Shown here one piece after another: positions 25,821-35,864 of a DNA stretch of 64,000 nucleotides (positions are counted from its first letter, which is position 1; every line of letters begins with the position of its first letter). A model generated the notes under the pieces. The model had not been told where the DNA came from and ran no database searches. It saw nothing but the letters and a program-made list of their open reading frames with translations. The position numbers were made by a program, and so were the translations under genes. Source of the stretch: Pholis gunnellus (taxonomy: Eukaryota > Chordata > Actinopteri > Perciformes > Pholidae); the NCBI GenBank assembly GCA_910591455.2, contig OU342821.1, forward strand, positions 4,816,501 through 4,880,500, given 5' to 3'.

Positions 25821-28800
25821 TATGACACTGTCCAGGCAGTAAGTGTTCCTGTCAAGGGACCCACATACCTCAGCCTTCAATTACATAGCCCGAGCTCTCC
25901 TCAACACGGAGGGTGACTCAAATTGAAGAGTGTGTGTTTAAGGGCTGGTATAGAATCGAAGACAGTGTGACAGAAAAGTGTGGCAGCGTGAGGTGATCAT
26001 TAGAATAGTTTTGTCCTCAGTGAGTGTGATCTGTTCCTTTGGTCGACATAGGGAGTGTGGCACAGGTCTTTGTAGCACAATATGTGATGTACCCCTACAA
26101 GGCTTGATAGTAATCTTATGGCTTAATGAAGGTGGGTCGGTTTGTATTTTATGGATGGCTCCGTTCTGACACCTCCATTTTTTCCCTACACATGCCCCAA
26201 TCTACCAAGGTGACAGCCTTACAGCACTGAGGTTATTTACTGAGGTTATTTGGGTTTGCTTTGAATCCCCATGCTGCAGTGCAATGGATACGCAATCATC
26301 TATTCTTGTCAGTAACTGCTCCTTTAGAGGTCTACATTTTCTTGGGAGGGGGGGCTACTGTGGGTACACTGTGTAAGTGTTCTTAAATAGCTGACCGATA
26401 TAATTTAAAGAGGGTGCCGTGTTTCAAAAGCTAATGCCAAAACCAACTTTGCCAAGTCTAGCCTCCATAAGCTCCAGTGGCTGTTGAAAACATGTACTGA
26501 TAATTATTAAATTTAAATCATTTAATTTATCGTAATGAATCCGCTTTTTTTTTTTAAGACTAACCCTTACAAAAATCTCCCCCTGGAATATGTCTCAGTT
26601 GTGAAGGAGTACTGTGGGAATGAATTAGCTACATTAAGTTCTACCAGCTAGTTTTTATTTGGATTGCAGTCACTTTAGTATTTCATTTATTTCACATATT
26701 TCTTTTTATTATTTAATTATGACCTGACTATACTAAGTAAGTCAATATGGATTTGTCATTTTTATTCTCGGTTAAAATGATCCTTTGTAGTTTTGAGCCA
26801 CTTTGCACTTGTCCAAAAGTGAATGTTGTCAACGAAATGCAACATAGCTGTCAGTGTCAGTGTGGATGGAGATTCAGATGGATTCCATTTACTGCGAAGT
26901 ACTGTGATCGTGACATTGGACTCCAGCTGGGTACCTTTGTTGGGGCCTATTTACTGCGTTGCTGATAAAAAAAAAAGAAAAAAAAGAAAGTGGATCACGG
27001 TTGGGTCACAATCAATAATGTTCTCATGATGGTGGAGGCTGTGACTTGCAGGAAAAGAAGGGAAAAGAGATTACTTCATGCATTTGTTATTGATGACTTG
27101 ATTCCAGTAAGTACTTGGTGAGATGGGTCATATTGACCTTGTAATTACAATGGCAGAAATAAACGTGTCTGTACAAAGACATGCTGAATTCATTCTTTGA
27201 CTACATCTTGTAAATGACACATAAAACAACAATATAAACAGTAATAAAAGAAGAAATGAATTCATCATTGTGAATGAAACTCATCTGTTTGTTTTCAACT
27301 GTTCTGTTAATGATTTCCATTGACTTTCACTTATGGCCCGTTAGGATCGTCTAACAGGCTGTTTTTTTTTTTAATCTTTTCTTTTCTGAGCAGCGCGCTG
27401 GATTCCCGATAAGCAAGTTCACAGATATGTGCCTGGAGCAAGGATAACGCTGTTTTTTTAAAATAGAATCCCTGACACAAATCCCTCGTCTCTTTTTGAA
27501 GTTGCAGACCCTCTCTCATTTTCACCCTTTTTTTTTTTTTAAAGGCCTGCAGGTGTTTGGTCATGATACCGCCACAAGGGTATGGGGGAAAATAAGTAAA
27601 GATACGGTAAAGCGAATTCATGACAGCTTTCATGTTGTAACCTTGTCGAACTGTTAGATTCAATAAGTATCCATTTAAATGGTGTTTGTGTGTGGAATAA
27701 TATTTTGTTCTAACTGCCTTTACTGCCTTCAAAGGTTATTTATTGTGTGCAGCACTTAAAGATAAACATTTCAAATACCTTAACGTAAAGTTAATTTCTC
27801 GCTAGATATAGTGAATTTTGGAGCTTGTGCCGCTAGCTTCTTTCCTTGGGAAAGAGTTGGCAACAGTGTGCTGGGTCCTGTGGTTGGATAATTATAAAAA
27901 ATCTAGTGTACCCTTGCCAGTTTCTCAAAATTATCAACCCTAGCTTTAAGCTAATGCTAATGAAATTTAAAGACGACATAAAGGTGTGCGTTCAATTCAG
28001 TAAGATTCAAGCATATCAGGGTTGCACGATGAAATACAGTTGTAGGCCATTTGCTAATGAAAAAACATGACGAACAAAACACTAGAACATTCCCGGGAAC
28101 AGAAGCAACAAAATATTCTCTGGGCAATATGGACGCCATCTCAACAAAATATATTCAACATCAGAGAAACGGTCCATCAGTTTTGACTATGTCCGATCAC
28201 CGATCATCATTCATGTAAACAGAGTCTGACTCCTCTCGAGTCCTGCGCTCTGTCCAGCGATCCGCCGGCAAAGTGCAGCTTGATCCGGGATGCAATGATG
28301 AGACCCGTGGCTTTAAAGATTCGGGCACAACATTCACCAACCTCCTGTTGCAGGGTTAGCCTGAATTTCCCTGCGACCGGACATTAGCCACAAGCCAACC
28401 AGGTGGTGGAACAGCCTTAAATCCTTGCTGGGTTAGCTTAGCTTCCATCGCGGCTCTCCTCCTCTCAGTCGGGCACGTGTGGCTGGGTGGTCGGCCGTGA
28501 GCGGTGATCGTCTCAAGGTCCTTTCCCTTTGAATGAATCCAATCAACACGCTTCCTTTTACTACGTTGAGTGTATCATGTCTAATGCCATACATGCTCCA
28601 GTAAGAAATAGGCAAATGACAAGAAATCAAGACAAAAATGCAGCTAAATTCTTGGAAATTTCATGGGCAAAATGCTGGGCGAGATATTACTACGTGGGGA
28701 CCAGCAACGATGTCATGAAAAACTTTCTGTTGGCACACCCACACCCTCAAAAAGGATGCTGGCAGCAACAAGAGAAATGGTTCTGAAACAACAGAATTTT

Positions 28801-29312
28801 GCTAATGCCAACACCATTTTCTTTTTTATACCCACTCTCAAGCATCCCTTTCCCTGTGAACATTCAAACTATAGGAGAAAGCAGCATTACGCCGTATGCT
28901 TTGCTGGCGCAATTTAGCTTTTGTAATATATAAGAATGCTTCTTTGTGTTGTGCTGAGTAAAAAAGGGGCCATTACCAAGAGGATCAGAGAATGTAGCCA
29001 CTGCTGTCAGGTTACTTTCTCCTTAATGTCCCCGGCACAGCCATTAAAGTCCACGCATCAACTCAGCTCAGGCTGTATCTTCCAGCTGATGGCTCCTCTG
29101 TGGTCATTTATCAGTCAGCTAGTGTTGGAGCGAGAAAATACAAGGGACAACTCTAAGCACGGGTGGCATAACAATTTTTTATCCGTCCGCAAAACTTCGA
29201 AAACAAGAAACCCGGCTCAGAAAATGTGTCAAGGCCAGCCCGTATATATTGCAAACCCTCGCTTAGACTATTCTCGTGAACTGACAAATGTATGTTTTAT
29301 CTTGCCCAACAG
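25821..29312. other. Non-coding stretch without a supported gene
   Basis: Mostly AT-rich. A GC-rich segment at about 28210-28520 stands out in composition but has no recognised identity. The plus-strand frame at 28936-29346 (136 codons) ends exactly at a consensus donor, which led to the microexon candidate below. Confidence 0.5.
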
Positions 29313-29342
29313 GGGTAAAATAACAAGAGCAGATATGATCAG
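29313..29342 (+). CDS. Candidate 30-nt microexon, unidentified (very weak)
   Basis: TTTTATCTTGCCCAACAG ends at 29312 (good acceptor). ATGATCAG is followed at 29343 by GTAAGC (near-perfect donor). The 30 bases between are open in one phase only, phase 2, giving GKITRADMI plus a split codon, so insertion would keep the frame. Neuronal microexons of this size are common in vertebrate genes, but the pairing of two good sites could be chance and I do not recognise the peptide. Confidence 0.12.
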
Positions 29343-30029
29343 GTAAGCAGCACGTTTTTAAAATCCCATATTTTTCTAGGCTCTCTGCACAGGTGAGGCC
29401 AGAGGTCAGGTTGAGTTATAGAACTGCACTTTGCCTTTCGTTGTTTTACAAAGAAAGTACAAATGCTTCTGGACCCAAGCAGCCCCGGCCAGTCGGCCAA
29501 GGAGCTGCCTGTTTTTAACATCAACTGAAAGTGAGGTGTAAAAGCAATCGAAGGAATCTTACAGAACAAACGCGGACACATACCATGAACCAGTTTCAGA
29601 AAATATCCTTGATATAAACTTTGTGATCCATCGCTTGAATTGTTAATAACAATAATGAGCAATTAGTGCTCGCAAGGCAGTTACATTCATCCCCAGTCAC
29701 TTGTCACTCCGTTGATTCATTTGTTGAATGGCTCATTACTTTTTGGGTTTGAGTGTGAAATATGTTTCAGGGTGCATCTTTAGTGACATGGTGAGAAATG
29801 TTATCTTCCTGCAATATCTGCAGGCTAGCAGAAGGTTTTCTAAACCATGTGGTGTGTGCTCTTCACGAAACTTAAATGCATCGTTTGCATTACACCACTA
29901 TCTTTTTGGAGAGTACTGTATACGCTATATGTTGTAATGTTGGGTAGAATAATACATTCCTCATTATGCGTTGCAAAATTTGGAACTAAGCTGGCATGTT
30001 CCTTATTTAGCTCATTAGGTGCACCATCC
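29343..30029. other. Non-coding stretch, nothing recognised
   Basis: Open frames on both strands, but no splice or domain support. Confidence 0.5.
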
Positions 30030-30465
30030 GGAGTTTGCTGGCGTTGCACCGCCCTCAACAATAAGGCTCTACAGTGGGTGGTGAAAGTATACATATGGCC
30101 AAAGCGCAAAACCTCCTGTCTGCAGAATTTCATGATTGGCGGATTTCACTTTGGATAATCCCGCCCTTCGTTGAATCTTAATTTAGAGCATCGTTTTGTA
30201 GAACCTCTTCCAACTTGCACCAAGTGCTGCAAAATGATCCAGGCATTCTTCAGATAGGAGGTTTTGCTCTTCGGCCATCGACATCACTGAATGCAAACAT
30301 AGTATTAAATGCATATTTAATACTATGTTTACATTCAGTGTATTCATTTGCAATTACTGGTACAAAACCTTTTTAAATTGTATTTGTTGAATTTGTGTGT
30401 AATGTAATTGTTGTGTAATTGTTGTGCATATGATGAATAAAGTAAACTTAAAACCTAAATGTTGT
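30030..30465 (+). mobile_element. Probable 5'-truncated, decayed LINE 3' end
   Basis: The frame around 30040-30110 reads CTALNNKALQWVVKV. It resembles the conserved C-terminal end of fish CR1/L2/Rex-type LINE reverse-transcriptase proteins, where a 'tALnRKALQrVVktA' type motif occurs. The segment ends in a T/G-rich tail with GAATAAAGTAAAC near 30436, typical of such 3' ends. The reading frame breaks soon after the motif. The 56-bp palindrome at 30285 lies inside. The family assignment is from memory of the motif only. Confidence 0.4.
30285..30340. repeat. 56-bp near-perfect palindrome
   Basis: Two 26-base arms (30285-30310 and 30315-30340) flank the four bases GCAT. They pair at 25 of 26 positions; the only mismatch is the tenth base of each arm (C versus A). 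The centre ATGCAT is itself palindromic. As RNA or single-stranded DNA this would form an uninterrupted AT-rich hairpin. Confidence 0.97.
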
Positions 30466-30487
30466 TGGGTATTACAAATCTAAACTT

Positions 30488-30812
30488 AAAGGTGCCCTGT
30501 GGAGTTTTTTGTAAACAAACTGTCTTGCTGTCTTTCTGACAAATGGGTTGAATACATTTCCTTCCTCAATACAAATCTATTTTACGGATTCTTGGGGGAT
30601 AATGTTGAAACCTGAATCGTTAACATCTGTGTTTGCTCGATAGCGGTCCTCTTCTTTCCTAACTTTGTTCGGTCATAGGTGTGTTTCACTGCGAGTTACG
30701 GCCACCTGTAGGTCAGCAGAATAGAGTGCATTGTCATTCACATGCACAAGACTCAACCAACTTCTAAAAAGTGTTCCATGTCCCGAAAGAATGAAACCCC
30801 ACAGGGTACCTT
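30488..30812. mobile_element. MITE-like element with terminal inverted repeats, ~325 bp
   Basis: The 5' end AAAGGTGCCCTGTGGAGTTT (30488-30507) is the reverse complement, with two differences, of the 3' end, which reads AAGGTACCCTGTGGGGTTT on the opposite strand (30794-30812). The interior contains GTAAACAAACTGTCTTGC and CCACCTGTAGGTCAGCAGAA, which I associate with a very abundant percomorph non-autonomous element. It has no coding capacity. The TTAA near the 5' edge may be part of the insertion site, but no clear matching duplication is visible at the other end. Confidence 0.8.
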
Positions 30813-31759
30813 CAATTTATAAGGAAACTGCTTTTCCAAGATTTTACCAAAAAAAGGTTGAGTTTACTTTTTTCGCTCTTACGTAAGATTTAAGTTGTCT
30901 TCAGTCTTTCTTAAAGTCATTTAGGTTTGCTTTGATTTTGATCAGAAAACAATCTGAGCAGACACCAGCTGCAGAGGGCACCTCAAGGCTTTCTCCACTG
31001 AATATTTAAGAAAACAGGGAGTATTCGAGATTTGATTCATGTCCAAGGCAAAATAACCTCACTGTGTGAAGCTGGCCGCTGCCAACCTGCCCCGAGCCTG
31101 ATGATACAAAACGGATATGCACCTGTGTACCGGCTGCCCAAAAATCAAGGTTTTTCATTTCAACTTCTCCCTCTGTTATGTCTACTTGCTTGAAATATAT
31201 AATACAGATCCATGTCTGTGTGCCACTGGTGTCACTGTCACACTCAGTTCCTCAAGGCCTGTGTACCCACACAGACCGAATATGCGTACATTTACAGCGG
31301 GAGCTCGCTGAAAAGGTTAGCGTGCTCGTCGGCTGGCGCTCAAAAAATTGCAGGAGTGGTGTAGGTGGCAAGAAATTGAGTTTGGTGTCGAGTGGGAGTT
31401 AAGGAGGTTGCTGAGTGTCAGATATCATTGAAACATCTGCTACCATAACCTGATATCTGCACAGTTGATGGCTTGTGAATAATGTTACCTTACTGATGGC
31501 CCTGCAGGTGTGTGATGGTGCTGCGCACTAAAAAACAGTTTGCATTAGCACATTATTCTTCTGAGATGTGAATGGAGATCCTGTGTGGTTGATTTAATTC
31601 CTTAATCAGGTTTTTGCAAGCAATGTTGTATCATACCGGGTGAGCTCCACGTGTTTCTCTCTCATGCTACCCTAAGGACAAAATTTAATCTTTCATTGTG
31701 AAGAAAAAGCATCACAACGAGAAACAAAGCCATGGTGACTGGATATCCTTATACTGACT
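30813..31759. other. Non-coding stretch, nothing recognised
   Basis: Unique-looking sequence. Frames near 31117-31402 are short and without splice context. Confidence 0.5.
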
Positions 31760-32110
31760 TTAAGGGGACATATCATGTTGGTGTTCAGGTTCATACTTAC
31801 CCATCATGTTACATACTTTAGTGATAAAAAACACCTTTTTCTGCCACTGTGTTTGACTATGTCTCTTTAATTAACACAAGGACCACCATGACAGTGTGTT
31901 GCCAATAACTTTGTAAAGAAAAACTACAAGCCTTTAAGCCCAAAACTTTTTTCTAAATGTGAGTTATTGATATCTGAAACCTAGCATTTATCTGTCATTT
32001 AATGTCATTTTTAAATCTCATGTTAGTCAATTGAACACAGTCAGGAACACAGTCACCGATTGGTCGACAAGTAGGTAACACAGCCTCTGATTGGTCGACA
32101 GACTCAACCT
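31760..32110 (+). repeat. Decayed dispersed repeat
   Basis: It starts TAAGGGGACATATCATG and continues TTCAGGTTCATACTTA and AAAAAACACCTTTTTCTG, a known fish repeat opening. It ends in a duplicated GATTGGTCGACA (about 32059 and 32090). It is strongly diverged and has no TIR I can define. Extent is approximate. Confidence 0.5.
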
Positions 32111-32356
32111 AATGCAACGCGTACTGCTGATGGACGGCTTACAACAACAATACCTGTTGAAAAGACAAAGAAATGGACACAGAAAACATTCCGTGTTGGA
32201 TTTGTAGTTATGTATTCATGAAGTCTGGAAATAGACACTGCAGTTCTCGGTTGGGTTACATTTGTGAAAGGGATACGATTGCGCCGGAGCCCTCCTTGAA
32301 ATGGCACAACGGTTAGCTTCTTGGCTAAAAGGAGCGTCTTAGAGATATTAAATATA

Positions 32357-32394
32357 TTTTGGACAGGACATACTGTAATTTGTCCTGTCCAAAA
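32357..32394. repeat. Perfect 14-bp inverted repeat, 10-base loop
   Basis: TTTTGGACAGGACA at 32357-32370 pairs perfectly with TGTCCTGTCCAAAA at 32381-32394. Flanking bases (ATAT / ATAT) allow partial extension. It is not part of a recognised repeat. Confidence 0.95.
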
Positions 32395-34275
32395 TTCATA
32401 TAGTAGCCTATGAGTTAAAAATGGGTGTAATTGTATTTCAGCAAAGTAAAACAAATTGTTGCATTTGAACAACATGGTTTTGAAGGTAAATGCAGTAATG
32501 TTTCCTCAATTAAAAGGTAAGCTTTTCAAAAACACATCAACTACAGTAAATGCAGTACATGTTGTCCATATTCAAAGCTTATTTGCATGACCAAGGTTGA
32601 GATGAGATGTGCATAAAAACTGCCCTTTCAATGTGCTTGTATTCCGGACATCATTCTATTCATTCAGGGTTGTTGTTGAGGGCAATCACCTCAGCTAGGG
32701 CCCTCATATGAACGAACAACCTCAACAAGGGCAGCGCACGGACACAAATAAGCCAGACCGCATGAAATCCTGTTTTACTACTTGTCGTGCCCGCTCACAC
32801 GGCTCCATTTTGTTTCCTTTCAGCGGCTTCATGGTTCAGGGGCGTCATCAATTTACATCCGTCTCGTTTCAGCCCAGGTGGTCCGCAGCGCCTCCGCTGC
32901 TCGTGTTCGGTAAACACCCAAACACATAGAGAAAGATCAAGTTAGGTTCTATCATTACCATCCCTGGCAATGTCATACGGAGCTGTGGTTTGCCTCTGCT
33001 AGACCATTAGCAGTAAATCAAATGGAACATAAGCGCACTAATGAACGGAACTGTGAACACTATTTATACAGAATATCTGGTATATGGCAGGCACGGTGCA
33101 CTGATTTAACACATGACTGAATGCCTCTAAATATTCTTTTGGAAGACCATTTATCTAATTTTAGTGTACACTCAGCATACTATTAACCCTCCGCAGTGCA
33201 GCCTCACGTCATACAAATGTTACAGTGCAAAGATGTTTTTGCGCTACGCTGTCCTCTCAAATTATATATTATATATAAAGAAAGGCCCTTTGGAGTTAAG
33301 ATATCAGCCAGAGAGTTCAAATACATTAAATTTCGAACAAAGACGGACCACCTTTACCCTCACTGTATCCCTCCTGGATTGTGCCTCAGCTCTCCCTTAA
33401 TCTGATGAAAAGATCCCAACAGCCCAGCACTTTTCTTGAGGTTAATTATATGTGACATCCAGGATGCAGCTCTGGTCAATGTTATCTTCGCTTGGGTTGG
33501 AGAGCGAGTTGTTTCACTCCCATTATAAGCTCGCTAAGTCAAATCTCATCATTATGCAATTGTTCTAAGAAAAGTTCACATGCCTAATTAATTCATCACT
33601 GGGAAAAATTGATTCTTTTGACCTTTTTTGAAACGGGTGACAATCTCAGGGATGATGCCGAGCAATGAACATCATCGTGATTAATGCTGATTAGAAATAT
33701 TTAACGTGAAGGAATGGTGATATGCGTCGACGTCTTTAAGAAAATGTTTTTCTCGCATATATTAGCGCCACGTTTCCCTCTTTTAACAACAGTAGAACAA
33801 TGTGATCGGTGCAATAGAAATGAAAAGGTGATTTGAGCGGGCTTTGGCTCCCACGTTGTGCTGCTCGCCCGAGCTGCTGCACTAATGATGAGACTCAGGG
33901 AAGGCGAACTCCCATGGCTATCTGTGTCCCTTTTATTAAGACGGAGTGGGTGAGGGAGAGGGGGGGGAACCAATGGGTTAAGCATCTTTCTCCAGAGGAA
34001 TGTTATCTGCATCTCAGAGCCATGGTTGTACATTTTAATTACACTGGCAACAATATATGCACACACCTGTTTTGTATCTATGTGGATTTTTTTTAAATAT
34101 ATATATGAAATAGAACCCAAAGGATCATGTGTGCAGTAAGTTTCCGGATTAAGTTTTTTCCTCTCAAAGCAGTAACGTAATTGGGTCACTTTTTTTAAGA
34201 CTCGTGGTCACTGCGGCTGCTCTGTAAACCTGAAGTATTACTCCCATTAGCTGCAGTTCTGTTCCCTTGGGCCAT
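32395..34275. other. Non-coding stretch without a supported gene
   Basis: The minus-strand frame at 33701-34189 (162 codons, the longest in the window) lacks domain resemblance and its composition matches translated non-coding sequence. AT-rich runs occur near 33260 and 34095. Confidence 0.5.
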
Positions 34276-34296
34276 GGGGGGGGGGGGGGGGGGGGG
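34276..34296 (+). repeat. Poly-G run, 21 bases
   Basis: Twenty-one G after GGGCCAT. It lies 327 bases before the next G-run. Confidence 0.95.
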
Positions 34297-34623
34297 TATA
34301 GAAGGTAATTACAGAACATAATGTTATTAATTACTCGGAGCGCTCACGCTACCGCAGGAGCCTGAACTCTTTGCAGATGAGGTTCTCAAAGCCGGGCGGG
34401 CCAGAGAACAATGCCTCGGGTTAAGTGACCCACTCGTCTCTGTCACTGGGCGCGGGGCTTTGTCACAACTCGCCCCGTTTTGTCGGCAGATTTCTTGGTA
34501 CTGAGTCTGTTTTCCCGCTGCTGTCTTGTCGCTGCCGCGCGAAAAAAAAGGAAAGAAGAAGAATGTATCCAGAGCGGTCGCCTGCAGTCATCTGTGTCCT
34601 TACAAAGCACACAGAGGGGTTGT

Positions 34624-34648
34624 GGGGGGGGGGGGGGGGGGGGGGGGG
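34624..34648 (+). repeat. Poly-G run, 25 bases
   Basis: Twenty-five G followed by CGGGGG. It is translated as polyglycine or polyproline in overlapping open frames (34425-34811 and its antisense), which are artefacts. An A-rich run follows near 34707. Confidence 0.95.
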
Positions 34649-34757
34649 CGGGGGTCCGCCAAGACAGATGCAAGTGGTCAGATGCCGTTATGAGCTTCCA
34701 TTTCAAGAAAAAAAAAAAAAAAAGGAATTTCAACAAGGACACTGGTTAGAATTGCCT

Positions 34758-34786
34758 TATTATTATTATAAGTATTATTATTATTA
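34758..34786. repeat. (TTA)n microsatellite, interrupted
   Basis: Two TTA/ATT runs separated by TAAG. Confidence 0.9.
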
Positions 34787-34828
34787 CAGACTGATTTGTC
34801 CTGGTGGGTAATGAGATTCCTCTTGCAG

Positions 34829-34908
34829 TTCACTGTTGTCACTTAGCAGACTGCCTCCCGGTTATGGGTGTGAAATTTCCCACCTCCAGCATGATCTCCT
34901 CCTACATG
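34829..34908 (+). CDS. Candidate short exon, unidentified (weak)
   Basis: Acceptor GATTCCTCTTGCAG ends at 34828, and donor ACATG|GTGAGTG starts at 34909; both are good and bound 80 bases. Two frames are open. One, ending in phase 0, reads HCCHLADCLPV followed by MGVKFPTSSMISSYM, with an ATG at 34864-34866 that has G at +4, so it could also hold a start codon. The phase-0 end is compatible with the phase-0 acceptor of the candidate exon at 49672, which would imply a 14.8-kb intron; that link is speculative. I do not recognise the peptide. With two open frames, coding evidence is thin, and an untranslated exon is equally possible. Confidence 0.25.
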
Positions 34909-35262
34909 GTGAGTGTATATATATAACATGATTTAATCCCGTTACCCCAGTGAGACATATGCATCTCCGTAATGAGGAAAATACAAAAGTAGGTGTTATT
35001 TGTTGGCACCGTGCAATATGGGGACCGGGGTGCTTAAACTAATTGGGAAAAGCATCAAGCTGCCTTAAGCTTGGTCTTCAGTTATTCACACATTCTTCAT
35101 TAGTAAAATAAAGGTAGATATTGTAATTTACTGCGCCGTTATCCAAGAAACTGTAACTAGTTTTTTTTGCTTTAATGTACAGTGTAATCATAATTATTAT
35201 GTTAGTTGTTTGTTATTGTGAGGGATTTAAGTTTTAGAGCATTCCTAGTAATGGATGTTATA

Positions 35263-35864
35263 TGTTACAGTGTGTTTACTTGTAAGAGTTTAGACCAAGA
35301 AGTAATCTCATCATCAGAGGTCATTTCATACTGTAAGTGGAAGATGTGAGGAGTGTACTGGAAGCGGGGGTTTGGCGAATCAAACAAAGGAACTGGCCCC
35401 AAGAATGTAAGGAGGTGTCTGCCAGCGGGGGTTGGAACGAAGCTGGCTGACCTAGGTGAGAAGAACAGAACAATGGGTCATCGGCCCAGGAGGGGCTTAT
35501 TGGATGAGCCAATCGTGGGAGCTGATCGATGGGCTCAGGGATGTAACTTTGGGGGGACAAAGAGCTGTGAATCCCAGGAGAGAGTCAGACTTCCTTGGGG
35601 CCATCCAGTGAACACACCAGTTTGCTGGGTGGCCTGAACGGGGTCTCACATTTATGGAATATTATGTTTGTTTTATCATTCATGGTGTATTTCAGTTTGC
35701 AGTTGTTTTGGCTTCTGTTGGTTATTAAATATCTTGTGATTTTGATCTGGACCTGCCAATTCCTGTCCTCCATCAGAATGGGAGAAGGGGGGGGGGCTTC
35801 CTCTCCTCTGGGCTGCTTTTCAACATGCGGCCTTCCACAGTTCTGAGAGGTTCTGAACCTAACA
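35263..35864 (+). mobile_element. LTR-like element, ~600 bp (boundaries tentative)
   Basis: The segment starts TGTTACAG and ends CCTAACA, giving short TGTTA/TAACA inverted ends as expected for an LTR. An ATTAAA poly-A-type signal lies at 35724-35729, about 140 bases before the end. Composition and layout look like a fish LTR, but the five bases on each side (TTATA, GTATC) do not match, so there is no target duplication and the ends may be wrong. No internal region or second LTR was seen. Confidence 0.35.

Noticed and set aside
25428..25880. 150-codon minus-strand open frame with polyproline
   Set aside because: The polyproline comes from the 26-G run; no splice signals or known domain, and GC-rich sequence lengthens frames by chance.
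33701..34189. 162-codon minus-strand open frame, the longest in the window
   Set aside because: No domain, no promoter or splice context, and amino-acid composition typical of translated non-coding DNA.
34425..34811. 128-codon frame with polyglycine and its polyproline antisense
   Set aside because: Produced by the 25-G run and neighbouring A-run.
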